A DNA stretch of 64,000 nucleotides from Agelas oroides (GCA_949130485.1 OX422190.1:10111840-10175839), one strand, 5' to 3'; positions 12,061-22,823 are shown, counted from the first letter of the stretch. A program made the numbers and translations. The notes: generated from the letters alone by a model not told the origin.

Positions 12061-12207
12061 TAGCCTCATACCCAGGCTCCTCCCCATGCAGAAAAGCGGG
12101 GTGAGAGCCTGGACGATCTGATCACATGCACCATGATGCACTATGTGTTAACCTTGTACCCATGCATAAAGTTTTTCTGCATAGGGAGGAGCCTGGGTAC
12201 GAGGCTA
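12061..12207. mobile_element. TAGCCTCG foldback element, copy 2
   Basis: Inverted ends TAGCCTCATACCCAGGCTCC and its complement. Flanked by GGATAATG on both sides. The uninserted paralogue near 9620 reads AGGGATAATGTGCTAG, which confirms insertion with an 8-9 bp duplication. Copies at 14650 and 17010 occupy the same site. Confidence 0.85.
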
Positions 12208-12764
12208 GGATAATGTGCTAGTCACTTTTCTCACAATACACATGTAAATCATGAAAGTCTATTAATTGAAGCCATACCATTACCACTGAACAGTGAATCA
12301 TCCAGAGAATAGTGCATGTTTGATGGTACGTGGCAAAATATAGGAAAGTAAAATGATTGGTAGTCACTAAAGCCGGGGCTGCTCACTTGAACTGCCAGTG
12401 TTCTGACCACTAAACTGTACAACCACTAGACCTCACAATATATATTGTCACACCTGAAACCTAAGTGTCACCAGACCCTCTCCTTGATAGCTAGGTGTGG
12501 GCCTGGAATGTGGCAGCAAAGCACCTACCACTTTATAGAGAGTGAAGTCCACTTCAAGATGTGATCAGAGAGCGTGGCACCTAGTTATAGACAGCAAAAC
12601 TGATTGTTGAACATTTGTATTCTGCAGTTTATTCAACCACTGGTTCTCACATGCTCAACTTAGTTGCATGATAACCAGTGTGATATACTGTGACTTCATG
12701 TCAGATCTACGCTGCGTGTTTCATTCCTTTCTTTACATTAATTCCAGAATACTCTTTTCCACAG

Positions 12765-12789
12765 TCTTGAACAGAATGAAATTGGAGAC
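12765..12789 (+). pseudogene. Truncated LRR exon remnant
   Basis: After CCACAG the sequence reads LEQNEIGDS, then becomes intron (CATTGTCCC). No 3' half. Confidence 0.6.
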
Positions 12790-12847
12790 TCATTGTCCCA
12801 TTTTATTTTCACTACTTGCACTAATTCTGGTGTACTCTCTTTCATAG

Positions 12848-12931
12848 TCTTGGGGGGAATGAAATTGGAGGTTCTGGAGCCACTGCACTGGCTGATGCTC
12901 TGACAGTGAACCAGAGCTTGACAACACTGAC
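12848..12931 (+). CDS. LRR exon, type B
   Basis: 84 nt, phase 2/2. Reads LGGNEIGGSGATALADAL. CATAG acceptor, GTAAGT donor. Confidence 0.8.
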
Positions 12932-12973
12932 GTAAGTAACTATCCTGGCACCATACTGACCTAAAGAGCAAAG

Positions 12974-13561
12974 TACCGTAAAATCAGGATAATAAGCACC
13001 CATAGAAAATAAGCACCCTATGAATATAGGCACCCATTTTGTTTACACCAGCCACACCACGTTTATAAGCACTCATACCAATATAGGCACCCCACATGAA
13101 AGTAAAGACACCTTCACTGTGCAAATGGAAGTGATTATGCTGATTCCGCTTTTTTGAACTTAGAGGCTAATTTTCACCAGTGTCTATCTCTGATTGTAAG
13201 CAAGCTATTGACACAGGATAAAAGCCAAAATTTAGGCAAGGCATCTTGATAAAACATATCCAGGAATTAGCAAAAACCTATTACAGATTCGCTGGTTCCA
13301 AGCACTTTATGTTGGTGGGCGGGATTGGCAATGATCGATCGATTACTGACTGTATCTCTGGTTGTAGAAAAGCTATGGACAGAAATTAGCAGAAAAAGAA
13401 ACTCTAGGCCTAACAACTAATTTGTTGGTTCTCACAGAACTGCATGCTACCAGAAAATTAAATGAGTTTATGAGCACCCCATGAAAATAAGCACCCCTCC
13501 AAAATAAGCACCCATTCTGGCTGCTAATTTTGAATAGGCACAGGTGCTTAATATTATAGTA
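12974..13561. mobile_element. MITE with AAGCACC repeats, copy 4
   Basis: TACCGTAAAATCAGGATAAT left end and a decayed right end (GGTGCTTAATATTATAGTA). Same intron position as copies 3 and 6. Confidence 0.65.
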
Positions 13562-14151
13562 TATGGACAAGCTATGGTTAGCCTGACATAGATGATCTCA
13601 ATTGGACTAAGAAGACTGGTGACTACAGTCACTCTCCTCACAGTACAGACACTTGTAATTGAAACCATACTATGGTGGTATGGTGTTGCCGGTACAGCAG
13701 TATGAGACGTGTGGGAGTTGTTTTATCCTATGCCATGTGTAGTGATTAGCCCATGCATGTTTTGTTACTGTCGAAACAACACGGCTATTGAACTAGCCAC
13801 CATACTGAAACGATTTGTGGGAGAATCTGACGTAAACAAGGTTTTAGTTACATGGTTACATGAAAATGAAGTCCATATTGACTCCTCCTGTGTCGAGGAG
13901 TTCTCATTGCACATTTCTACTAGTTATACTAGCACCACCAGAGTCTGTTACAGTAGCAACAGAAACATAGATCTTCTGATTAAACCCATGGTCTGTTGCT
14001 ATGGCAACAAGAATGTTAATTGATCAGTTTTGAGTTTGTAATGCATAATTTCTACTTGAAGCCCATATAGTATCGTTGGCTCCTCTGGTGGTTTTAGGAA
14101 CAGAAACTTAATGTAGAACTAACTCAGGTGTGTTCACGTATCCTGCTGCAG

Positions 14152-14235
14152 CTTCAGGGACAATAATCTGACTGACACTGGAGCCATAGCTCTGGCCAGA
14201 GCACTGGAACAGAACAAGTCACTGGAAGAACTGAA
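14152..14235 (+). CDS. LRR exon, type A
   Basis: 84 nt, phase 2/2. Reads FRDNNLTDTGAIALARAL. CTGCAG acceptor, GTGAGT donor. Confidence 0.8.
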
Positions 14236-14452
14236 GTGAGTTGTGTACTGAGTGTCTTGGTAACTGGAAATGTGAAGGTTTAACACTGCATACCTACATA
14301 CATGGAAATTGTTGGCTTTGGTTGGTTACTTCCGTGCATATTTCCTCCTAATCCACTGGCTGTTAGTGATGACATAAGCTACGTTAAGTCAGACTCATTG
14401 TCCCATTTTATTTTCACTACTTGCACTAATTCTGGAGTACTCTCTTTCATAG

Positions 14453-14536
14453 TCTTGAAGTGAATAGAATTGGAGGTAATGGAGCCACTGCACTGGCTAA
14501 TGCTCTGAGAGTGAACCAGAGCTTGAAAACACTGAA
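14453..14536 (+). CDS. LRR exon, type B
   Basis: 84 nt, phase 2/2. Reads LEVNRIGGNGATALANAL. Confidence 0.8.
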
Positions 14537-14649
14537 GTAAGTAACTATCCTGACACCATACACAAAGTGTATGCATATGTTACAGTTGGCCTGTGTGACA
14601 TTGGTCGGAATTTTGGTCCCTGTGAGATCTCCTTAGACTAGGGATAATG

Positions 14650-14808
14650 TAGCCTCGTACCCAGGCTCCTCCCCATGCAGAAAAGCGGGGTGAGAGCCTG
14701 GATGATCTGATCACATGCCCCATGATGCACTATGTGTTAACCTCGTACCCAGGCTCCTCCCCATGCATAAAGTTTTTCTGCATAGGGAGGAACCTGGGTA
14801 CGAGGCTA
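14650..14808. mobile_element. TAGCCTCG foldback element, copy 3
   Basis: Same insertion site as copies 2 and 4 (GGGATAATG... ...GGATAATG), carried along by the unit duplication. An internal extra CCCAGGCTCCTCCCC is present. Confidence 0.8.
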
Positions 14809-15119
14809 GGATAATGTGCTAGTCACTTTTCTCACAATACACATGTAAATCATGAAAGTGTATTAATTGAAGCCATACCAGTACCACTGAACAGTGAGTG
14901 GTCCGGACAATAGTGCATGTTTGATGGTACGTGGCAAAATAAAGGAAAGTAAAATGATTGGTAGTCACTAAAGCCGGGGCTGCTCACTTGAACTGCCAGT
15001 GTTCTGACCGCTAAACTGTACAACCACTAGACAACCACTAGACCTCACAATTCTTGATATGTATTGAACATGTGGTACTGGTCATGAATGCTTCTGAAGC
15101 ATTCATGACCAGTTAAAAA

Positions 15120-15221
15120 TCACAAATTAAATGAGTTTATGAGCACCCCTCCAAAATAAGCACCCATTCTGGCTGCTAATTTTGAATAGGCACCGGTGCT
15201 TAATATCCTGATTTTATAGTA
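15120..15221. mobile_element. Truncated MITE with AAGCACC repeats, copy 5
   Basis: Only the right part remains. The left part of the MITE, the following type B LRR exon and the remnant exon are missing in this unit. The junction near 15090-15120 carries a short hairpin (GAATGCTTC/GAAGCATTC). Confidence 0.6.
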
Positions 15222-15650
15222 TATGGACAAGCTATGGATAGACTGAACTAGATGATCTCAATTGGACTAAGAAGACTGGTGACTACAGTCACTTTCCTCA
15301 CAGTACAGTCACTTGTAATTGAAGCCATACTATGGTGGTATGGTGTTGTCGGTACAGCAGTATGAGACATGTGGGAGTTCTTTATTCCTATGCCATGTGT
15401 AGTGATTAGCCCATGCATGTTTTGTTACTGTTGAAACAACAAGGCTATTGGACTAGCCACCATACTGAGATGATTTGTGGGAGAATCTGACGTATACAAG
15501 GTTTTAGTTACATGGTTACATGAAAATGAAGTCCATATTGACTCCTCCTGTGTCAAGGAGTCCTCATTGCATGGCACATTTCTACTAGTTATACTAGCAC
15601 CACCAGAGTCTGTTACAGTAGCAACAGAAACATAGACCTTCTGGTTAAAC

Positions 15651-16337
15651 CAGGGATAATATATTATGTGTACGTGGATAGGAAACGCGTTAGTATACGG
15701 AGTAGTCCACTAATATTCGACCCGCAATCATCGTTACCGTTTGTGGGGTAAACTTTGTGTCAGGTAATCTCGGGAACAGAAAGCGCTACGATGTAAAGCT
15801 GAAGGTATTGTAAAAGTAGAAGTTCGGGTGCACTGGGTGAAGTGTATAAGAACGAGGTCAGTAACAGCTGTGCCATTCAAAAAGAGCTGAATCGGCTTTT
15901 TGGACAGGTAAACTTTGTGCCGGGTAATCTAGGTAACAGAAATAGCTATAATGGAAAGCTGTAGATTTTATAAAAGTGGAAAGCCATGTGCACTGGGAAA
16001 AATATATAAGAAGGGAGTCAGTAGTAGCTGTGCTATTCAAGACGACCTTGAAGTTGCTGAATCGGCTTTTCGAGCGGCCATTTTGTGAACAATTGCGATA
16101 AGCGTGTGTACCGGGTGTGGTTCTCAGACGTCTTGTACCTCGGACAAACCGACTCCAGCTTTCTGTTGTGATTCTCCCAGTTTGAAAATGATTGTAGTTT
16201 AGTCATAGCAAAAAGGCTTAGTACTGTTTGGTTGCCGAGATCTGCCAGCACAACAGGGCATAACGATGATTGTTTTATGCACTTTAGTAGTATCCGGAGC
16301 CGTTTCCAATCCACGTACATGTAATATATTATCCCTG
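15651..16337. mobile_element. hAT-like non-autonomous element
   Basis: The ends are inverted copies: CAGGGATAATATATTATGTG at the left and its near-complement at the right, followed inwards by a further pairing (TACGTGGAT..GGAAACG). The duplicated unit without it (near 11384) reads CTGGTTAAACCCA. Here GTTAAAC is present on both sides, a 7-8 bp target duplication. No transposase frame is convincing. Confidence 0.75.
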
Positions 16338-16511
16338 GTTAAACCCATGGTCTGTTGCTATGGCAAAAAGAATGTTAATTGATCAGTTTTGAGTTTGTAA
16401 TGCATAATTTCTATTTGAAGCTCATATTGGTATCGTTGGCTCCTCTGGTGGTTTTAGCAACAGAAACGTAATGTAGAACTAACTCAGGTGTGTTCACATA
16501 TCCCACTGCAG

Positions 16512-16595
16512 CCTCAGAGGCAATGGTGTGACTGACACTGGAGCCATAGCTCTGGCCAGAGCACTGCAACAGAACAAGTCACTGGAAGAACTGAA
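16512..16595 (+). CDS. LRR exon, type A
   Basis: 84 nt, phase 2/2. Reads LRGNGVTDTGAIALARAL. Confidence 0.8.
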
Positions 16596-16812
16596 GTGAG
16601 TTGTGTACTGAGTGTCTTGGTAACTGGAAATGTGAAGGTTTAACATTGCATACCTACATGCATGGAAATTGTGGGCTTTGGTTGGTTACTTCCGTGCATA
16701 CTTCCTCCTACTCCACTGGCTGTTAGTGATGACATAAGCTACGTTAAGTCAGACTCATTGTCCCATTTTATTTTCACTACTTGCACTAATTCTGGTGTAC
16801 TCTCTTTCATAG

Positions 16813-16896
16813 TCTTTGGGGGATTAGAATCGGAGATTCTGGAGGCACTGCCCTGGCTAATGCTCTGAGAGTGAACCAGAGCTTGAAAACACTGAA
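16813..16896 (+). CDS. LRR exon, type B
   Basis: 84 nt, phase 2/2. Reads LWGIRIGDSGGTALANAL. The usual Asn at the turn position is Ile, a slightly degenerate repeat. Confidence 0.75.
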
Positions 16897-17009
16897 GTAA
16901 GTAACTATCCTGACACCATACACAAAGTGTATGCATATGTTACAGTTGGCCTGTGTGACATTGGTCGGAATTTTGGTCCCTGTGAGATCTCCTTAGACTA
17001 GGGATAATG

Positions 17010-17168
17010 TAGCCTCGTACCCAGGCTCCTCCCCATGCAGAAAAGCGGTGTGAGAGCCTGGACGATCTGATCACATGCCCCATGATGCACTAGGTGTTAA
17101 CCTCATACCCAGGCTCCTCCCCATGCATAAAGTTTTTCTGCATAGGGAGGAGCCTGGATACGAGGCTA
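17010..17168. mobile_element. TAGCCTCG foldback element, copy 4
   Basis: Third unit carrying the insertion at the identical GGATAATG site. Confidence 0.8.
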
Positions 17169-17696
17169 GGATAATGTGCTAGTCACTTTTCTCACAATAC
17201 ACATGTAAATCATGAAAGTCTATTAATTGAAGCCATACCAGTACCACTGAACAATGAGTGGTCTGGGCAATAGTGCATGTTTGATGGTACGTGGCAAAAT
17301 AAAGGAAAGTAAAATGATTGGTAGTCACTAAAGCCGGGGCTGCTCGCTTGCACTGCCAGTGTTCTGACCACTAAACTGTACAACCACTAGACCTCACAAT
17401 ATGTATTGTCACACCTGAAACTTTAGGTATGGGTCTTGAATGTGGCAGCAAAGCACCTACCACTTTATAGAGAGTGATGTCCACTTCAAGATGTGATCAG
17501 AGGGCATGGCACCTAGTTATAGACAGCAAAACTGATTGTTGAACATTTGTATTCTGCATTTTATTCATCCACTGGTTCTCACATGCTCAACTTAGTTGCG
17601 TGATAACCAGTGTGATATACTGTGACTTCATGTCAGATCCACGCTGCGTGTTTCATTCCTTTCTTTACATTAATTCCAGAATACTCTTTTCCACAG

Positions 17697-17721
17697 TCTT
17701 GAACAGAATGAAATTGGAGTC
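17697..17721 (+). pseudogene. Truncated LRR exon remnant
   Basis: After CCACAG reads LEQNEIGV, then intron sequence. Fourth occurrence of the same broken exon. Confidence 0.6.
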
Positions 17722-17779
17722 TCATTGTCCCATTTTATTTTCACTACTTGCACTAATTCTGGAGTACTCTCTTCCACAG

Positions 17780-17863
17780 TCTTGAAAGGAATAGAATTGG
17801 AGATTCTGGAGCCACTGCCCTGGCTGATGCTCTAAGAGTGAACCAGAGCTTGACAACACTAGA
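17780..17863 (+). CDS. LRR exon, type B
   Basis: 84 nt, phase 2/2. Reads LERNRIGDSGATALADAL. CACAG acceptor, GTAAGT donor. Confidence 0.8.
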
Positions 17864-17911
17864 GTAAGTAACTATCCTGGCCCCATACTGACCTACAAGC
17901 AAAGTGTTATG

Positions 17912-18512
17912 AGCAAAATCAGGATAATAAGCACCCATAGAAAATAAGCACCCTATGAATGTAGGCACCCATTTTGATTACACCAGCCACACCACGTTTA
18001 TAAGCACACATACCAAATAGGCACCCCACATGAAAGAAAGGCACCTTCACTGTGCAAATGGAAGTGATTATGCTTATTCCGCTTTTTTGAACTTAGAGGC
18101 TAATTTTCACCAGTGTCTATCTCTGATTATAGGCAAGCTATTGACACGGGATAAAAGCCAAAATTTAGGCAAGGCATCTTGATAAAACATATCCAGGAAT
18201 TAGCAAAAACCTCTTACAGATTCGCTGGTTCCAAGCACTTTGTGTTGGTGGGCGGGATTGGAAATGATCGATCGATTGCAGACTGTATCTCGGGTTGTAC
18301 AAAAGCTATGGACAGAAATTAGCAGAAAAAGAAACTCTAGGCCTAACAACTAATTTGTTGGTTCTCACAGAACTGCATGCTACCAGAAAATTAAATGAGT
18401 TTATGAGCACCCCATGAAAATAAGCATCCCTCCAAAATAAGCACCCATTCTGGCTGCTAATTTTGAAAATATAAAATAGGCACTGGTGCTTAATATCCTG
18501 ATTTTACTGTGT
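17912..18512. mobile_element. MITE with AAGCACC repeats, copy 6
   Basis: Left end AAAATCAGGATAATAAGCAC and right end CTTAATATCCTGATTTTAC form inverted ends. Same intron context as copies 3 and 4. Confidence 0.65.
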
Positions 18513-19043
18513 ATGGACAAGCTACGGTATATGGCCTGACATAGATGATCTCAATTGGACTAAGAAGACTGGTGACTACAGTCACTTTCCTCACAGTACA
18601 GACACTTGTAATTGAAGCCATACTATGGTGGTATGGTGTTGTCGGTACAGCAGTATGAGACTGTGGGAGTTCTTTATTCCTAAGCCATGTGTAGTGATTA
18701 GCCCATGCCTGTTCTGTTACTGTTGAAACAACAAGGCTATTGGACTAGCCACCATACTGAGATGATTTGTGGGAGAATCTGATGTATACAAGGTTTTAGT
18801 TACATGGTTACATGAAAATGAAGTACATATTGATTCCTCCTGTTAAGTGATCAGTTTGAGTTTGTTTCCATTTGAAGTCGGTAGACTCTCTATGTCCCAT
18901 ATTGGTATTGTTGGCTCCTCTGGTGGTTTTAGCAGCAGAAACTGGAGTTTGTTTAAGGTTACGGGTACATGTTCATGAATAAAATTAGTATGTCACAAAC
19001 TTGCCTGTTATAAAAGCTACTGGATTTTTACAACAATCCAGTT

Positions 19044-19560
19044 GCTACAGAGGGCATTCGGCTATAGTTCGGCATAACACTAACTTTGCTACGGTACACA
19101 ATGACAGTCGAGTGACAGTAGGCAACTGCTCGGTGGAGTACGAGTACAAACCTCTAAGTCAGCTTACTACGACAGTAGGAGAAGCTAGGTGCTATTTATG
19201 GCTTAAACAGAGCTAGAGCAACTCACTGCAGGGCCACACAAAGCGTTTTTGCTCATTTCTCAGAATAGAACAAAGCGGCAGTGGCTGAAAGGCTACTAAA
19301 TACTCGAAAAACAGGTGCCCAGTAACTTCGCAAACAAACTATGGTGAACTGGAAAACAAATTTACTCTTCGTGTGGCCCTGCAGCAATGTCATACAAATA
19401 GATAAAACGCTGGTATACAGCATTCTGTGTTCAACTACGCTAGTAAACTGACATAGAAGTTTGTTCATGTACTCCACTGAGCAGCCGCCTATTGTCACTT
19501 GAGTGTGTACTGTAGTGAAGTTAGTGTTATGCCGAACTATAGCCGAATGCCCTCTGTAGC
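19044..19560. mobile_element. Inverted-repeat element, GCTACAGAGGGC ends
   Basis: GCTACAGAGGGCATTCGGCT at the left is complemented at the right end, and pairing continues for about 55-60 bp (..TATAGTTCGGCATAACACTAAC). About 517 bp and non-autonomous. I could not identify a clear target duplication. Confidence 0.75.
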
Positions 19561-19599
19561 CTGGAAGTAACTCAGGTGTGTTCACATATCCCACTGCAG

Positions 19600-19683
19600 C
19601 CTCAGAGCCAGTGGTCTGACTGCCACTGGAGCCATAGCTCTGGCCAGAGCACTGCAACAGAACAAGTCACTGGAAGAACTGAA
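19600..19683 (+). CDS. LRR exon, type A (last recognised of the upstream array)
   Basis: 84 nt, phase 2/2. Reads LRASGLTATGAIALARAL. CTGCAG acceptor, GTGAGT donor. Confidence 0.8.
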
Positions 19684-20108
19684 GTGAGTTGCTATCAGAA
19701 AATGCCAGGGTTGAACAGTGCATACCTAAATCTGCATTTATATTATATACCCAAGTTCCCAGGACCATACTGAGTAAATTGAGGTTAAAGCATATTGATC
19801 TGCAAATTAAATTTTCCTGTCAAGAATAGATGTTTTTCCTCTCTTCAAAATCAGACCTGTTACATGATTCTGCACTTACAGGAATGTTTGTAAGTGTTAA
19901 TCACCTAACAGCTGATCATTAGATAGGGGTCTTCTGGAGCATGCATGACGGCAAGTGTCACCAGACGATTTCCTTGCTATTTAAGCACGAACATGGCGGG
20001 AAAGTAGCTACCATAGTGAAGACCATTTGGAAATGTGATCAGAGGGTATAGTACTTAATTAATACATAAACAGCAGAACTGATTGAATATTTATATTCTG
20101 AATCTTAG

Positions 20109-20205
20109 ACTTGGAGGTATGTGGGGGATCTCACGGAGGACAAGAGAATTACTTGGAAACAATGCAAGAATTACTATGACTGATAATGCTCATGGCATGT
20201 ATATA
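20109..20205 (+). CDS. Possible C-terminal cap exon after the LRRs
   Basis: A TTAG acceptor and a GTAAGT donor bound 97 nt. Entered in phase 2, it reads GGMWGISRRTRELLGNNA and onward to HGMYI without a stop, ending in phase 0. It follows the last LRR exon in matching phase. I do not recognise the peptide, and the call rests on splice sites and frame only. Confidence 0.35.
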
Positions 20206-20417
20206 GTAAGTACTATATAACATCCACACACATTCACAATGTAGGTTTATTGTACATGTCTGGTCTTGTAAACACATCAGTCATTTTCTCTAAAAAGACA
20301 TCTTCTCAAGTTTCTTGTGCAGCCTGCATGAGAGGGAGGGGGAAGGAGTGGAATACAGTGTGCCTCTACTGACATGCTATATAGTTATTTATCGGATGAT
20401 AATATGAGACGTGAACC

Positions 20418-20490
20418 TTGTGTGTGTGTGCATGTGCGTGTGTGTGTGTGTGTGTGTGTGCGTGCGTGTGTGTGTGTGTGTGTGTGCACA
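20418..20490. repeat. (TG)n microsatellite
   Basis: TG-rich run with minor interruptions. Further TG runs lie at about 20853-20884, 20930-20967 and 21345-21449. Confidence 0.9.
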
Positions 20491-20507
20491 TATGTGCATG
20501 TGTGGTG

Positions 20508-20753
20508 ACTGAGATAGACGAGGTGGGACAAGATCATGTGCACAAAATAACACATTGTAGACTTGCTCAAAGGAAACTTACAAAGCAGAGATATGGGTAT
20601 CATGATAAAGTAGACGCTGATGCTCATCCAATAAAAATTGACAAGGACTCAAGCAAGAAAGACAATCTTGGTTGGCTTAGAATACACAGAGTTTCTCCTA
20701 TCTCCCCGGGAGGAAGGGGAATCAAACAAAGTGCATGTGTGACTCACTTCTGA
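20508..20753 (+). CDS. Possible charged coding exon
   Basis: After the TG repeat an open frame reads EIDEVGQDHVHK ... KDSSKKDNLGWLRIHRV ... and stops at 20751-20753. The Lys/Asp-rich composition and lack of repeats after 20508 could be a disordered tail, but no strong acceptor or donor fits. Low confidence; it may be chance. Confidence 0.22.
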   Translation, partial: TEIDEVGQDHVHKITHCRLAQRKLTKQRYGYHDKVDADAHPIKIDKDSSKKDNLGWLRIHRVSPISPGGRGIKQSACVTHF

Positions 20754-20850
20754 GGGGTCCTGGTGGGGGGTCAAATCGTGACCTCTTTCTTGGTATCATC
20801 ACTAAAGAGAGGATGGAGGCAAAGTAGACAAAACTAGTCAGCATCTGTAT

Positions 20851-20852
<2 letters not shown>

Positions 20853-20887
<35 letters not shown>

Positions 20888-20926
20888 TGTTTGTGAGTGA
20901 TATACTATACTAGTCAGCATCTGTGT

Positions 20927-20967
<41 letters not shown>
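20853..20967. repeat. Two (TG)n runs separated by a short spacer
   Basis: TG runs at about 20853-20884 and 20930-20967. A block containing TAGTCAGCATCTGT precedes each run, so the unit appears duplicated. Confidence 0.85.
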
Positions 20968-20969
<2 letters not shown>

Positions 20970-21344
20970 TTTGGAAAGTCTTCCTGTTAAGGAGGGTGGC
21001 AGGGAACGTGTCCATTGCACTTTGAGTCAGTGAAAACAAGATAATTTGATTTTTCTCTAGTTCTTCTTTGGAGGTGCTTGTTTGTGAGTGATATACTATA
21101 CAGAGCTGAACTAGTTCCTAAGTGAGTATCGTTTTCTTTGCTGTTCATCAGGGCTTTCTTTTTCTTACTGGCGGTTATGACTGATCCTTTTTGTGTACAG
21201 CTGGCTTAAATTAGTTGGGTGTTAAATGATAGGCACAAGTTGTGATGGTTTTAATTGTTAGGCAGTGTGTGTAAGAGGTAGACTATTTTATCGGCTAATT
21301 TTAATTATGGGGGTTGGCATACAGACAGTATGTGTGCATGCTGC

Positions 21345-21412
21345 ATGTGAGTGTGTGTGTGTATCTGGTGTGTGCCTATGTATGTGTGTATGTGTGTGCT
21401 TGCATGTGTTGA

Positions 21413-21449
<37 letters not shown>
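21345..21449. repeat. (TG)n microsatellite, interrupted
   Basis: TG/TGTA-rich tract ending in a pure (GT)n run at about 21417-21449. Confidence 0.9.
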
Positions 21450-21450
<1 letters not shown>

Positions 21451-21822
21451 GGGGACAGAGATATGGTATTCATGAGAGCTCAGCATGTAAGAGATCAGTC
21501 GTTATGTAGCTGATATATTCACTGATACTGGGATAGATGTATGATAACAAGTAACAGAATCTGCTGCTCCTTCCACATGCATGTTATCAGTTGCGTAATT
21601 CATTTACTTAGTTTTGCAGGTGGAAGAAAGTCTTGGTTGCATGGCACCGGGTGGGCCATTTTCTCCTTTCTGGACAAATGGGCATGTAAAATACTGGCAC
21701 TGTAGGCAGCTTTCAGTCCGGAAGAGCGACTGAAGTTTCCAGTGTTTACTGCCAGCAAAGGTTGAAATACAGATCAAAGAAGGTGTCGGTAGTCTAAAAA
21801 ATACATTTCAGTAGTTGAAGGA

Positions 21823-21938
21823 TAGCCTCATTCCCAGGCCTTTGTGCATTCGTCACTTGCAGTATGAAATAATTCACTCAGAAGCAAATCATTTCGTACT
21901 GCAAGCGACGAATGCGCTAAGGCCTGGGAATGAGGCTA
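21823..21938. mobile_element. TAGCCTCG foldback element, copy 5
   Basis: Inverted ends TAGCCTCATTCCCAGGCC and complement. The inner arms contain CATTCGTCACTTGCAGTA and its near-complement. Flanks GTTGAAGGA / GTTGAAGGG give a 9-bp duplication with one mismatch. Confidence 0.85.
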
Positions 21939-21988
21939 GTTGAAGGGTACCAGTTAGGCAATGTATAGTTTTCCATCTACCCAATTAC

Positions 21989-22045
21989 CTAGCAACATGG
22001 ATGAAACAGTGAGTAAACTCCACCAGTTACTAGCAACACAGCTGC
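21989..22045 (-). CDS. Membrane protein, last exon (minus strand)
   Basis: After a CACCCCAG acceptor the minus strand reads AAVLLVTGGVYSLFHPCC and stops (TAG at 21991-21989). It is hydrophobic and consistent with a last membrane helix. It joins the exon at 22074-22232 in phase 0. Confidence 0.6.
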   Translation of the reverse strand, partial: AAVLLVTGGVYSLFHPCC

Positions 22046-22073
22046 CTGGGGTGAGATGATAAGTAATGGCTAC

Positions 22074-22232
22074 CTGTAGTGAGACGGTGAGTTCAGCGTA
22101 CCACTCGATAGGTTCAATGAGGGAGGTTCCACACAGTGTAGCCGTGGACGTTGAGAAGTAGAGCATTTGGAGGAAGAGAAGAACTGGTCGGAGAGTTGAA
22201 GAAGGGTCAGGCTCCACAAACTGCCACACAGG
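22074..22232 (-). CDS. Membrane protein, internal exon (minus strand)
   Basis: 159 nt, phase 0 at both ends, CTACACAG acceptor and GTAGCC donor. Reads PVWQFVEPDPSS, then a hydrophobic stretch RPVLLFLQMLYFSTSTATL and EPIEWYAELTVSLQ. The order helix, YFSTSTATLCGTSL, then a second helix weakly recalls the pore-loop layout of two-helix potassium channels, but the selectivity motif is absent. Product unknown. Confidence 0.6.
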
Positions 22233-22312
22233 CTGTGTAGTGTGTGTGTGCATGTGATGTATATACATGGCTTTATGCTACCAACTACTAATGAGTACTA
22301 TTATACACTTAC

Positions 22313-22492
22313 ACTGAATCTGTACTCCAGAGTGTACAGTCCAGCAAACAGTAGTACAGTGGAGAGATAGGACTGTGCGAGGAGGGAACCCGAGGCTGTC
22401 TTGTGCATCACCTGTTTAGCCAGTTTGACTGGGAGGGGTGAGACAGAGTTCGAGGTGAAGGGAATGAAGAAGGGGAGGAGTCTGATGAGCAC
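22313..22492 (-). CDS. Membrane protein, upstream exon (minus strand)
   Basis: 180 nt ending at a GTAAGT donor in phase 0. Reads VLIRLLPFFIPFTSNSV ... QSYLSTVLLFAGLYTLEYRF. One helix is likely in LSTVLLFAGLYTL. Spliced to the next exons it gives about 131 residues of C-terminal sequence. The start of the gene is not resolved. A further hydrophobic segment at 22761-22794 (AAHIILVFFVT on minus) may be an upstream exon but its phase does not fit. Confidence 0.55.
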
Positions 22493-22823
22493 CTTGTACA
22501 CACAACACTACACATGCAAATAAACAAGCCAATTTGAATTGGTAAGCAAAACAGGAATCAGGTCTTTTGACGACACATAACGATATCGTTGGACAAACAA
22601 AAGTTTAGCAAGATTTCCTTCTAATCAGCTTCTACCAATATGCTAAAGTGATCTGGCTGGTGGTTTTATTTCTGGTTGTACTTTATGTGGTACAATTTGA
22701 GGTGACAGCTTCATCTCAAAGGTCACATGGTACAGCTTCCTGTGTGGTCGCATGACTCACATGTGACAAAGAAGACCAATATGATGTGTGCTGCCTGAAA
22801 CACTGTCACTATGCTGCTCTGTA

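Larger units (their letters stand above)
1..19683 (+). other. LRR array of an upstream NLR-like gene (5' end outside window)
   Basis: Nineteen intact exons between 697 and 19683 each encode one ribonuclease-inhibitor-type leucine-rich repeat. Two exon types occur. Type A resembles LRANGLTATGAIALARAL and ends in a GTGAGT donor. Type B resembles LEENxIGDSGATALADAL and ends in a GTAAGT donor. All begin after one base of a split codon and end two bases into one (phase 2 to 2). NOD/NLRC-type receptors of other animals also use single-LRR exons of about 84 nt (family knowledge). No NACHT or Death exon of this gene is present, so its identity as an NLR is inferred from the adjacent locus. Which exons are spliced into one message is unknown. 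Confidence 0.7.

Noticed and set aside
1..19683. Minus-strand frames opposite every LRR exon
   Set aside because: They recur because the exons themselves recur. LRR pattern, splice sites and phase all lie on the + strand.
20418..21513. Cys/Val-rich frames (MCVCACACVCV...) as proteins
   Set aside because: They translate TG microsatellites.
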